From Diphasiastrum complanatum (taxonomy: Eukaryota > Streptophyta > Lycopodiopsida > Lycopodiales > Lycopodiaceae): DNA of 60,000 nt. The position numbers and the translations under genes were made by a program. The notes below the pieces were generated by a model. That model was not told the origin of the DNA. It saw nothing but the letters and a program-made list of their open reading frames with translations, and ran no database searches. Positions 31,886 through 41,648 of this stretch are shown here, piece by piece. The first letter of the stretch is position 1, and the number at the start of each line of letters is the position of its first letter. The stretch is from NCBI GenBank assembly GCA_029204225.1, contig CM055095.1:65406625-65466624 (forward strand). The letters are read 5' to 3'.

Positions 31886-33125
31886 TGTTGTAAAGCTACC
31901 TTTACAAGCTTTACTTCCGGTGTCATCGGCGCCAGCTATCTCCCCGGCGCCAGCAGCGCACCTGCTGCTCCCGGCGCCAACGGCGCTGGCGCTGCTCCTG
32001 GCGCCACTATGACCAGAATCTAGCCGGCACCAAGTTCCTATGGCTGAAAATCTTTGATCGGTTCTAGCGGAGTCCAAAGAGCTCAGATCGATGTGCAATC
32101 ACCTCACACGATCTAGGCATGATTAAAGGAAGCCTGAAATCAATAAAATCTAGAGAGAGAAAATGATTGTCTAGAAAGAGAAAATCCTAGAGAGAGAAAA
32201 ATGTGCTTTACCAGCTTGGATAGAGTGCTTGGTATGAGGGGGGGTGTCGAATCACACCAATACTATAGGGGAGTGCGGGTTGCGACTCAAGACGAGCTCC
32301 AACCAAGTCTCAGCCTCCCTTGCTAGAATGTTGTCATGGCTCTCGCCTTGGCATGCTAGCGCCCCGGAGACTAGGGTCGGTCACACACTTGAAATGTAAC
32401 CTTCTCAGATCTATCAATAAAGTGGGATTTTTCTCGAACTGACTCTGATTACCTTCTGGGTTTCAGTGTTCGGTAAAAGCGCCAGTTGTAAGGCTGCTTC
32501 CAAATTTTTAAGTTGGCACATAGCTGAGGGTCGTATCCCGGGACGCCAACGGTATGCTGTCGGGATTCGGTCCGTGGCGCCAGCGGTATGCTGTCGGGAC
32601 CATTTGGTCCAGGAACTGGTTGTTTCCATATCTGTCGCGGCTTGTGGTTCTGAGTGTTCCTTGCATGAACGTGAATGGGTTAAGCTCTTGGAAAATGGGC
32701 TCTAACTTGTCGGCTGAGTTGGATGGCTTGCTTGGGTGGAAGTTATCTGTTTATGGCTGTCCAGTCTGGCGTGGCGCCAAGTTGGCTTCCAGCGCTCGTG
32801 ACGAAGCTTTCAGTTGGTTAAGTCTGATGTAAGTCAGACCGCTTGCTTGGAATGGATGTTACTCGTTTGTAACGAAGCTTCGAGTTGGTTAAGTTTGATG
32901 TATGTCGGGCGGCTTGCTTGGAGGGAAGTCACCCACATCAGGACCCCCGATCTGGCATGGCGCCAGGTTGGATCTCAATGTTGGTTTTCGGAACTTCAAG
33001 TTGGTTAAGTTTGATCGTTGTTGGCGAGTTGACTGCTTGTATGTCAAGTGGGTTTGGATGGCAAGAGTTGAAGGCTGGGAAGCTAAGTCGTGGTTCCCGG
33101 CTCCCTTTGGGATGCCTGCGCTACA
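31886..33125 (+). repeat. 5' LTR of the element at 31886-35155, rich in GGCGCC
   Basis: It starts TGTTGTAAAG and ends CTACA. GGCGCC or GGCGCT occurs at least seven times between 31927 and 32010, and TGGCGCCA again at 32571, 32770 and 32957. A 36-bp duplication (CCAACGGTATGCTGTCGGGA, then CCAGCGGTATGCTGTCGGGA) lies at 32545-32605. An imperfect repeat built around GAGTTGGTTAAGTNTGATG occurs near 32812, 32885 and 33000. AATAAA at 32416 is a possible polyadenylation signal. Confidence 0.6.
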
Positions 33126-33127
33126 TG

Positions 33128-33140
33128 TGGTATCAGAGCC
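33128..33140 (+). other. primer-binding site (initiator Met-tRNA)
   Basis: TGGTATCAGAGCC, two bases after the LTR end CTACA. Confidence 0.8.
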
Positions 33141-33219
33141 GACTGGCCGATCAGCTATGCGGATCTCACGAAAATGGCCACGGTTTGAGGTTCATCAAGA
33201 CAACTGTTGTGCAAGGTGC

Positions 33220-33640
33220 TATCCACAATGTAAGCACAAGTGCATCCACGGTCGGGGTGGTCGACAGAACGGGGAACTTGATGAGTCAAAGTGCTACCCT
33301 TGAGGTGTAAGCACGGTCAGTTCTCGCGGTTCGGGCCTGGTTCTGTCTACATGTAGGACAGATGAGGCAATGTGCTGTCATTAGGTTGGTGTAAGCACGG
33401 TCTGTGCCTTGTGGGGTGCAGGACGACATATTCGAACTGTATGGGTTAACCATTGATACAGAGATGCTGCTCAAATTCGGGTGTAAAGCACGGGTGGTTG
33501 GCTGCCCGTGCGGGATAGCTGCCGATCATTTAGCTATAAGGGCTATCGACCAAAAAGTGGTGGGGCGTGACTGAGACAATGTGCTGCTTAATGGTGAAAG
33601 CACGGATAGTTGGAGGGGTGTCCTATGTGGGCTGATTCCG
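33220..33640 (+). repeat. degenerate leader repeat GTGTAAGCACGG
   Basis: The motif GTAAGCAC(A/G)(A/G)G occurs at about 33231, 33308, 33394, 33484 (GTAAAGCACGGG) and 33594 (GAAAGCACGG), at 77-110 bp intervals. AATGTGCTG often lies just upstream (33369, 33579). The copies are too far diverged to give a fixed period. Confidence 0.55.
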
Positions 33641-34529
33641 TGATCGATTTGTATGGGCGCGGCCAGACAAAGGTCCGTTGGCATGACCATCTCAAAGGGG
33701 GACCTTGTCTTTGTTACTTGTTAGTAAACCTGCCTGAGTTTCTTACTTGTATGTATTCGTGGTGAGTCTTAGTACTGGTGCTTTGCTTGGTTTGCATGAT
33801 TGCTTGTGATACAAGGAGCTGATGGCTTGAGAAGGAACCTTTTCTTTTGAAGGCTGATACCATCAAACAAAGAGGACTACAGAATTTGTGGGGTGGATTT
33901 GCAGTTCAAGTACTCACACGTGAACGACAACGAAACGACTCAATGTTTGCAAAAGATGGATGGCTAGCCTGTTTCTTGGGTTAGTTTCATTTGCGACAAC
34001 GCCCACCAGACGCAAGCAGGAAGTCAAAAGTTGGAAAGGGCAATTTCAGGAGAGATCTTCTATGGAGCAGTTGGTCTTCATTTTGGGACGGCCACCTTCG
34101 GAACTGAAACTCACTGAGCATGGGTGATATCCAGTATCAGTTGGGTTTTTCCTCAAAGGGGAAAAGACTAGGATCCTCTTCAGAGATTGGCAACAAGTTG
34201 GATCGAGCCATAATCCTAGCAGATGGAAAGCAAAGTGTTGGAAAGGCTTTTTGTCCTAAGAACTCTACTCTAAGCCCGATCAGCTGATTTTATAAGCGGA
34301 GGGGAACTATCCCACACACCTCTCTCTTGGGGCAAATTTTGAATGAAAGTTGATCAAAATGGGGGCAAATTCAAGGTGACCTAGCCATACTCACACGAGG
34401 AGACTGGCGAACTTTGGACCTAATAAGTTGACAAGTTTTTGTTGTGGAAAGGAAAGTTTGTTATAGGCTTTCTCTGGACCAGCAATGATGAGAAAACATA
34501 TGAGTACGCTGGCTTGTGTTACGTGTAAG

Positions 34530-34905
34530 GCAGTTGATCAATGAAGGAACTGTGAAAGTTGAGTCTTGCATGAAAGACTTGGTATTTCGAACGGACGCTG
34601 AGGGACAGTTCGCGTTGAGATCGGACTAGTGCAAACTCTGGGTGCATGTGTCTGATTCAAAGAGAGCTACTTGAAGCCAAGCTCGATGTACACTTCTTGT
34701 TTTGACTGTGAGGCAACTCACCAGTGATGGAATTGTGAAAGTCAAGTTTTGTGCGACGGACATGGTGCTTCAAACAAACGCGAAGAGATAGTCCAAATGT
34801 GGATCAAACTAGTGCGACCCTTTGGCTTTCCACGAGATGAATGGTTACATTTGGGCTGATTCAAAGAGCTACTTCAAGCTAAGTGAGAGGTGCATTGCGG
34901 AGTAC
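34530..34905 (+). repeat. tandem duplication of about 185 bp
   Basis: The segment with GAACTGTGAAAGTTGAGTCTT and GATTCAAAGAGAGCTACTTGA (34545-34680) recurs from 34728 to 34876 (GAATTGTGAAAGTCAAGTTTT; GATTCAAAGAGCTACTTCAA). It lies inside the deleted element. No protein family is recognised in it. Confidence 0.7.
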
Positions 34906-35015
34906 TCAATCTTTGCCTACCTTAAAGAGCCAAGATGGAAAAGTATCAAGATCAGGCTGGGACAAGGAGAGAAATCAAGGTGCAGAAGCAACAAGGCACG
35001 GAGTGGACCATAAAG

Positions 35016-35155
35016 TTTCCGAACTTCAAGTTGGTTAAGTCTGATCATTGTTGACGAGTTGGCTGCTTGTATGTCAAGTGGGTTTGGATGGCAAGAGTTG
35101 AAGGCTGGGAAGCTAAGTCGTGGTTCCCGGCTCCCTTTGGGATGCCTGCGCTACA
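35016..35155 (+). repeat. truncated 3' LTR of the element at 31886-35155
   Basis: Nearly identical to 32990-33125, ending at the same CTACA. The part upstream of CGAACTTCAAG is missing. No purine tract precedes it, so a deletion has removed the tract and most of the LTR. Confidence 0.75.
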
Positions 35156-35160
35156 GGTTG

Positions 35161-35275
35161 CTTGAGTGAACAACTATATGTACAGTGTAATTTCATTTTG
35201 AAAAATACAGTTGCTATGTGAGCTTGCTGTGTAGAGTGTTTTCTGTCTGTGTTACTGTGTAGCATGATTTGTGTT
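35161..35275 (+). repeat. probable second part of the interrupted Copia LTR
   Basis: If the element 31886-35155 and one GGTTG copy are removed, the Copia LTR start (31752) continues into CTTGAGTGAACAACTATATG and ends around ...GTTACTGTGTAGCA (35269). The right boundary is not confirmed by a second copy. Confidence 0.4.
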
Positions 35276-35297
35276 CCTGTGCAAAGCAAATTCTAAG

Positions 35298-36260
35298 TCA
35301 AAGATCACTGGCAACCATCTGTAGAAGCTGCGCCCTACATCTGATCAAACGGTCAATGACCACCAAGTCGAATGCAAAGCATGTGGGCTGGCTTATGGAG
35401 GTCCAGATGGCTAAACACCCGAAACATGGCAAGAAAACACATAGAAGGTCTATGTCGTGCGCTACACAGGAGGTATGAACGATGTGAGGGAACTCGGCCT
35501 CTAGCAAGTTACCCATCTGAATGCAGTTGGTGGCATTGTCCGTCACCACCGTGGCGACATGCTGTGGGCCTATGGACAAGATGGAAGACCTAATGACATC
35601 AAACATAAACTCTGCAGATATGACTCTCTCTCTCTCTCCCCCCCCCCCCCCCCCCCCCCCCCCCTTCTACAATCCACGGCCCTCAAAAAATATGTGCCCA
35701 TGCAGTTGGAGACCAAGATGTTGAGGATCGACCTCCTCAATCAAGCCATCGGACATAATGCTGCAACCGTAAGTGGTCCAGTGGCAGCATAGAGGCTCCA
35801 TCTCTCTAGACAAGGACTCGACCCTATCCCTCAACATGTGTGTGCGGCGGGACTCTAGAGCTAGGGCTGACAGACTGTGCAAGGCAGAAGGCCCTTCTTA
35901 AGGGCTCAGAGTCGGTGATGGCAAATAGAAGGCTCAGCTCATAAATCAGATTGGCCACGGCCTGTGTGTGCCTCTCTGTCCATGTGCGACTAATGCACGC
36001 CGCGAATGCTCTGCTGCCTAAGAACTCTCCCTGTTGGGTGACGGGTAGCGGACCTCTAGCATGGTGCACCAACCGTGACGGAAATGGATGATGACGCAAT
36101 AGGCTGGGCACTAGTGGATGCATTGGCTATAGAGGTGGAATGGGGAGAGTGGGATGCACTGGCAGGGATGGGTGCAGTAGCATAAGTGGGGTGCATTGGT
36201 GGAGGGGCGACATCTGACATGGGATATGAAAACTGGTGGCTAGGGAGGTCATCTGGATGG
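35298..36260 (-). pseudogene. hAT transposase, DUF659 part and Pro-rich linker
   Basis: Minus strand. 36260-36060 is a Pro/Ser/Thr-rich linker (MSDVAPPPMHPTYATAPIPA). 35882-35667 holds CHWTTYGCSIMSDGL, matching the W...GCSIMSDGW start of DUF659 in plant hAT transposases. 35606-35298 holds GPQHVATVVTDNATNCIQMG and FPHIVHTSCVAHDIDLL, the catalytic-domain stretch V-x-D-N-A-x-N ... C-x-x-H. Between these, a 27-base C run (35638-35664) replaces the expected sequence and breaks the frame. Several stops lie at 36050-35890. The C-terminal dimerisation domain is missing. The BED finger of the same gene is at 39630-40055. Transposase for cut-and-paste movement, now inactive. Confidence 0.82.
35638..35664. 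repeat. 27-base C homopolymer
   Basis: A (TC)n run leads into an unbroken C run inside the hAT gene. Length is likely unreliable in assembly. Confidence 0.9.
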
Positions 36261-36265
36261 GAAGG

Positions 36266-37078
36266 TGTGAAAAATGCAAAAATAAGCTTGGTAGAGGCCA
36301 AAAATCCTGTATATAGATAAACACACATGTGTGGAGCCTGTTCCCACGTGTGAAAATAGTGTACTTGTCATGTACCATAATCATATAGGTTGTACATATG
36401 ATCTAATTCAAGTTGTAGTGGCTAAAAAGACCAAAAACTAGTTTTCTAGACATATGACACATGGCATCAATCTATTGATTGCATGAGCCTCATCCTTTGG
36501 TTAGGTGTCATATCACATGTGTGGAATAAGCTGAAGTAGACAAATTTTGACTTCTAGAAGATTTCCAAGTAGATCTCCATATAGAAGGAAAATGGACCAA
36601 AAGTGCTCAAAATAGTAGGTTTTGTCCAAGTGTCAGTTTTGCATGATGAATCATCATATGAAAAAGCACCTTCACACATGTGGGATCAGAGGGATGATTA
36701 GTACCACGAGCTCCCACTTATTGTATATATAGAGCCACATTTGGCCATAATCATTGTGAGACACCAATCTTGGTTTTGGAAGCAATTTTGAGTGATTCTC
36801 TCCATTTGTCTACATTTGTTTTGATTGTTTTGAGGTGCTATCAATGTGTACTTGATTTTCAGGTTGGAGTCCATACTTAGACAGGGTTTCACATGTGGGA
36901 AACCAGAAAGTACACCTACCTTCAATTAATGATTGTTCTTGTTAGGATTTTTTTGTCTAGACTTGATCTAGATTGATCTTAATCTCAAGTAGATTGATAG
37001 ATCAAGTAATCTGACAACCAATCCCTCTTGAGGATCAGATTAGGATCCACTCTTAGTCCTTTTTGTACTTTTTTCACA
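36266..37078 (+). repeat. 5' LTR, 813 bp
   Basis: It starts TGTGAAAAATGC and ends TTTTTTCACA before the primer site. It contains a TATA-like GTATATATAGAGCC near 36722. Its first 130 bp are also present, inverted, at 51213-51345. Confidence 0.85.
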
Positions 37079-37091
37079 TGGTATCAGAGCC
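37079..37091 (+). other. primer-binding site (initiator Met-tRNA)
   Basis: TGGTATCAGAGCC immediately after the LTR end. Confidence 0.85.
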
Positions 37092-37445
37092 TAGTACAAG
37101 AGGTCCAGATCAAAACGAAAATTAGCAATTTTTTGAAAACTAGTCAGATTTTGTGTAGCGAGTTGGATTTGATAGCTATTCTCAAATTTTTTGGTCCAGA
37201 TCTTGTTGTGGACTGTAGGAATCCTTTTCACACGTGTGAGGCCATACAGATCTGGTTTTGACTAAGAAATTTCAAAAATTTGTAGAATTTGACTCACATA
37301 CCCAATTTGAGTGATTTTTGGTGCAAAATCAAGCATTTTCTAATCTAATCCCTCGATTAGTTCTTGAATTAGATCAGTCAAAATATTAAAATTGAAGCTT
37401 GAAATAGGTGCATTAATTGATCTTCTCTGATTTTTTGAGTGTATG

Positions 37446-37971
37446 TTGAAGTAGATTTCCAAGTAGATCTCCATATAGAAGGAAAATGGACCAAAAGTTC
37501 TCAAAATAGAAGGTTTTGTCCAAGTGTCAGTTTTGCATGATGAATCATCATATGACAAAGCACTTTCACACATGTGGGATTAGAGGGATGATCAGTACCA
37601 CGAGCTCCCAGTTATTGTATATATAGAGCCACATTTGGCCATAATCATTGTGAGACACCAATCTTGGTTTTGGAAGCAATTTTGAGTGATTCTCTCCATT
37701 TGTCTACATTTGTTGTGATTGTTTTGAGGTGCTATCAATGTGTACTTGATTTTTTGGTTGGAGTCCGTACTTAGACAGGGTTTCACACGTGGGAAACCAG
37801 AAAGTACACCTACCTTCAATTAATGATTGTTCTTGTTAGGATTTTGTGTCTAGAATTGATCTAGATTGATCTTAATCTCAAGTAGGTTGATAGATCAAGT
37901 AATCTGACAACTAATCCCTCTTGAGGATCAGATTAGAATCCACTCTTGGTCCTTTTTGTTCTTTTTCCACA
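37446..37971 (+). repeat. 3' LTR, truncated at its start
   Basis: From TGAAGTAGATTTCC onward it matches 36550-37078 almost base for base. Its first part and the polypurine tract are deleted. Confidence 0.85.
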
Positions 37972-38215
37972 GAAGGGAGAGAGGAAGGGATCTCCTCAAC
38001 ATCCTCGAAGGACTTGTCACTAGCATCATGGGCCTGCTCGGTTGGTGGAGAGTCCATGAGAAAGCCGTAAACTGGGGGAGTGCAAGCAACAGTAAGTGGT
38101 GGTGGAACCATAGTGGCAACTGGCGAACGAGATGGGACGGGATCCACCGAAATGGGTGCAGATGTGTAATTTGTAGAGACAAATTGCTCCTAAGTAATAA
38201 AGACTTTCCCAGCTT
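37972..38215 (-). pseudogene. hAT transposase, part of the Pro-rich linker
   Basis: Minus strand frame SAPISVDPVPSRSPVAT, then MVPPPLTVACTPPVYGFLMD and DASDKSFEDVEEIPSSLPS. It continues into the linker at 36260 once the LTR element is removed. A possible 3' splice site (TTATTACTTAG|GAG) at about 38190 would start this exon. The upstream exon with the BED finger is at 39630-40055. Confidence 0.65.
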
Positions 38216-39629
38216 CCAACCCAGATAGATTTTGGTGATATAGAATTATCAATGATCAAAATTCTTTTAAAATATTGTATGAATTTATTACTTTAATGAA
38301 TTGAGTAACAGGCATTGACACCTGTAGAACTAAGAATCTTCTATGAATCATGTTTGATGGTATTATGAACACTGACATTTCTTTGAAGGGATGTGCAGGT
38401 ACACACGAACATACCTGAAGAATCTGAACAAGAATAAAAAGCCCTATGGGCTTAAGGACTGATCTCTCTTTAGGGTATGTGCAGGTACTCGAAAAAGTTA
38501 CAGAAGAACAAGAATCGAAACAAGAAGCTTTCTAAGCTTAAAGACAATAAACAAGAAGGCTTTTGACAAAGTCTATATTGAAGGCTCAGTAGAGTCTATA
38601 AAGAAGGCTTATTTCTAAGTCTATAATGAAGGCTCAAAGGAGTCTATAAAGAATAGCATAATGCCTAGGGTCTGATCACCCTAGTGACCTTTTCTACCAT
38701 GATTGAGGATGGGCAACCTCTAGAAAATAATTGCCAATGAACATGATTGAGGATGGGCAACCTCTAGAAAAAAGGGCCTAGGAATTGATGGACATTATGC
38801 AAAAACAAGATGGACATATACCTTGGCTCTTCCATAGGATAAGTGCACTTGGGTGAATTCCCAAGTTGTAACCATGTAAAATTATATGTACATAAAAGTC
38901 AAGTTTGAACCTTGTACCACCTACCTCCCACCTACTTTTCCACATGCATTCTTGCATGTCAGATTTGAAGCTTGCATGTCACACCATGCATTGTCGAATG
39001 ACCATGCATGTCACTTCATGACTGTTGCATGTCAAGAATCTACGAACCCTTATGATTGCATGTCAAGAATCTATGAACCCTTATGATTGCATGTCAAGAA
39101 TCTATGAAACCTTCTGATTGCATGTCAAGAATCTATGAACCCTTATGATTGCATGTCAAGAATCTAAGATCCATTTGGTTTGCGTGACAAGAATCTAATA
39201 TCCAACATGATTGCATGTCGGAAAGATTAAGACTTATGAAGAAATTTCTATGCTTTTGTTAAGCTAGATATGGAATAAAGATCATTGAATATGAAACTAA
39301 GTTTATGTAAGTTGATGTTCCTACATCTAAGACCCCTATTGGAATCTATTGTATATGTAATTGACATTGGCCACTTGGATTTACATAATGACAATAAAAG
39401 AATCCTTGGGGGGGGGGGGGGGGGGGGCGGAGGGGTCCCCATCTTGGCCCCTCAGTGCTTTCACTGTTGTGTGAATGAATCTATGTGATGCAATGTTTTT
39501 CGAGTTTTTATTTAAAGTCTTATTTGATTTTCAATTAAGTTGATTCGAGACTAGCTTTATGTGAATGATAAGCCAATTAAATCTTTTGGCCTTTAAGAAC
39601 TTAGGATAGGCCTTCACCCTCGAGTTCAC
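38216..39629. other. probable intron or later insertion in the hAT gene
   Basis: No coding sequence was seen. It contains short duplications: a 30-bp copy pair (GATTGAGGATGGGCAACCTC) near 38703 and 38743, and AAGTCTATANTGAAGGCTCA near 38569 and 38611. It also contains the 31-bp array at 39027 and a 19-base G run (39409-39427). A 5' splice-like site (CTT|GTGAAC, minus strand) lies at the end of the BED exon. Confidence 0.4.
39027..39225 (+). repeat. 31-bp tandem array
   Basis: Copies of GCATGTCAAGAATCTATGAA plus 11 bases start at 39027, 39058, 39089, 39120, 39151, 39182 and 39213, an exact 31-bp register. The last two are more diverged. Single GCATGTCA motifs also occur upstream from 38953. 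Confidence 0.92.
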
Positions 39630-40055
39630 AAGATGGGGACGTGTGTGGCGGGGATGAGGGGCAGTGGGACTGAACGAGGATGCACTCTCTCTCCTCGTGC
39701 GTGCCAGCCAAGCGGGCAACAACTCGGGGTCAACCACGTAAGGAGCAGTGCAAAACCAGAGAACACCCTCCGAAATGGTGTACTTCTCCCCCGCCACAAG
39801 ACGTGGCCTGTAGGTATCAAGTAGTCGCTGCCTGATGGGGACGGACATGTTTTCACAAGGGACAACATTTATGGTGGCACCATTTTTGGCACGTGCACCG
39901 AGCAGGTGGCCTTTAAGACGAGTGAGGGTGGCAACGAACTCGACCAGGCAACATCGACAGCGCACGATCTTTGCACCAAACTTGTTGGACTTGTCGGGAA
40001 CCCGCCTGACAATGTCCACCTTGCCCCATAGATCGGCAAGGTTGGAATGCACCAT
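39630..40055 (-). pseudogene. hAT transposase, BED zinc finger part
   Basis: From an ATG at 40055 the minus strand reads MVHSNLADLWGKVDIV, then KIVRCRCCLVEFVATLTRLK and GHLLGARAKNGATINVVPC. This is a BED finger: C-x2-C, then RLKxHL, then the V-x-x-C of plant hAT proteins. BED fingers bind the ends of the transposon. The frame stays open through ARTRRESASSFSPTAPHPR to about 39620. The remainder of the gene lies at 38215-37972 and 36260-35298. Confidence 0.8.
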
Positions 40056-40249
40056 TTTTGTAGAAGAAACTGGAGAAAAAAGACAGAGATGATCTTGAGT
40101 GAGATAGGAGGCGGAAGGCTGGAAAAACCACAGCAATGGCTGAAATAGCAGTAGCAGGGGCGGAAGCGATTTGTGCAACGCGAAGATAGTGTGATGGCGA
40201 GGAGGGCGCGGACAATAGGAAGAGGGCGTGATGGGCAGCGAGAGAGATG

Positions 40250-40271
40250 AAGCGGGGGGGGGGGATTAGAG

Positions 40272-40343
<72 letters not shown>

Positions 40344-40541
40344 ATATATTAATTTATTATGGTACCGCAGATCAGTATGGATCCGCGGATCCTGGTACCG
40401 CTAGATCTATGATATATATACATATAAACATATGTGTATGTGTGTGTGTGTGTGTGTGTGTGCATATACATATACATATAGACATATACATATATATGCA
40501 TATACATATACGTATACATATAGACATATACATATATATGT
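40250..40541. repeat. microsatellites: G run, (TA)n, (TG)n, TATACA-rich
   Basis: An 11-base G run ends at 40264, (TA) about 31 copies spans 40274-40336, (TG)n spans 40438-40462, then CATATACATATA steps to 40541. Gypsy gag sequence starts directly after. Open frames here are composition artefacts. Confidence 0.92.
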
Positions 40542-40542
40542 A

Positions 40543-41647
40543 CAAGGGGCACCCAACGCGGCACCAAGGTACGGCACACCAAATCAACCACAGCGTATGG
40601 CCTTACCTGCTCCACCAGGGCCAGTCAATCAACAAGTGGCCCATGTAAACCTGACAATAGCAGAACCAGAGATGCAAATGCCACCTCAACCTGAGCAGCA
40701 GCAATGGTGCAGACCAGATGAACCATTTATGGATCATGCCATAAATGAATATGTTTCGGCCTATGCAGCTCAAACTCAGCGCCAAGACGGAAGAAATTAT
40801 GGCTGCTACGCATGCGATGAAGGACACAAAATAGCATAATGTCCCTACAAGGGACAATATACAACCTCCTGTCGAGAATGCGGTTATGGACACTGTTACA
40901 AGAATTGTCCATTTAAACCTGGAACCAGTGCACCTCTTAACCTCATTGCCATACAGCAACCAGCAGTTCCAGCGGGGATGCCATCGGAAGGTCGACAATT
41001 CCATGCTCTTGTGTTAGTTGTTACGTGAGCACAGAAGAAGAAGGAAGTGGCTCCCTCACCACCACCATCGGTCACTGACGACCAACCCTCAACTTCAGCG
41101 CCATATCCAAATGTGAGGGAAGAGAGAAGACAGTACCAGAAAATAAGACATTGGGTACAGAAAGCACAAGCGGAGGAAAAAGAGCAAGAAAGAGACCATC
41201 CCACGGAACCTCCAGGCGGCGTCGAACGAGAATCGCAAACGGGCTCACCACTGTGCATTGATCAGAATGATCGGTTGCATCAACATGGACCACCTTTTCA
41301 CATGGTGGAGCCTAAGGAACCATGCATTGAAAGGCTCACACTTTTACTGTCAAGCCATATTAGTTTACCACTCGGGGAACTACTACAGATTGCACCACAA
41401 GCGAAAAGCCTTCTAGCTGAATGGGCCAAAGCGGATGAGGAGCCAGTAGTGCCTGAGCCCATATATTGTGCGGGCTATGATGAAACAAATAACGTCCTCC
41501 ACATTGGAGCAGCATGGGAAAGTGAGGAACACAACATTACTTTGCCAATCAAACACAAGAGATACGAGGACGAGGCGGTAGTGGTAGATAGAGGATCAGG
41601 TGTCAATCTGATCTCCACTACTTTATATGAAAATGGGATTTACAAGG
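40543..41647 (+). pseudogene. Gypsy gag end and protease start
   Basis: It opens inside gag (YKGHPTRHQGTAHQ in one frame; PNAAPRYGTPNQPQRMALPA in the correct one). Two zinc knuckles follow: CYACDEGHKIA, a stop, CPYKG, then CRECGYGHCYKNC. A Ser/Pro-rich stretch and a Gln/Glu-rich helix (YQKIRHWVQKAQAEEKEQER) lead to a conserved segment (HISLPLGELLQIAPQAKSLL). At 41577 the aspartic protease motif is AVVVDRGSGVNLIS, with Arg next to the catalytic Asp. The frame ends at a TGA at 41650; the next frame (41649) continues the protease. Homologous to 27375-28490 up to about 41315. Confidence 0.87.
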
Positions 41648-41648
41648 A

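Larger units (their letters stand above)
31886..35155 (+). mobile_element. LTR retroelement inserted in the Copia LTR (target duplication GGTTG)
   Basis: GGTTG at 31881-31885 precedes TGTTGTAAAGC, and GGTTG at 35156-35160 follows the end GCGCTACA. The same 140-bp ending (GAACTTCAAGTTGG to GCGCTACA) occurs at 32990-33125 and 35016-35155. The first is followed by a Met-tRNA primer site (33128). The first LTR would be 31886-33125, about 1.24 kb. The second LTR has lost most of its length. The 1.9-kb internal part has no recognisable gag or pol, so the element is deleted or non-autonomous. Confidence 0.65.
36266..37971 (+). mobile_element. deleted Copia-type LTR element in the hAT gene (target duplication GAAGG)
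   Basis: GAAGG at 36261-36265 and 37972-37976 flanks an element that starts TGTGAAAAATGC and ends TTTTTCCACA. The 5' LTR is 36266-37078, followed by a Met-tRNA primer site. Only about 370 bp of internal sequence remains, with no coding sequence. The second LTR (about 37446-37971) lacks its first 280 bp. Removing the element and one GAAGG joins the hAT frame without a break (DVEEIPSSLPS on one side, HPDDLPSHQFSYP on the other, minus strand). Confidence 0.88.

Noticed and set aside
35638-40264. Long C and G runs as signals (G-quadruplex or regulatory)
   Set aside because: Uninterrupted homopolymers next to simple repeats are more likely slippage products or assembly artefacts.
40247-40648. 133-codon frame starting in the (TA)n tract
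   Set aside because: Composition artefact of the microsatellite; only the end overlaps real Gypsy gag, in another frame.
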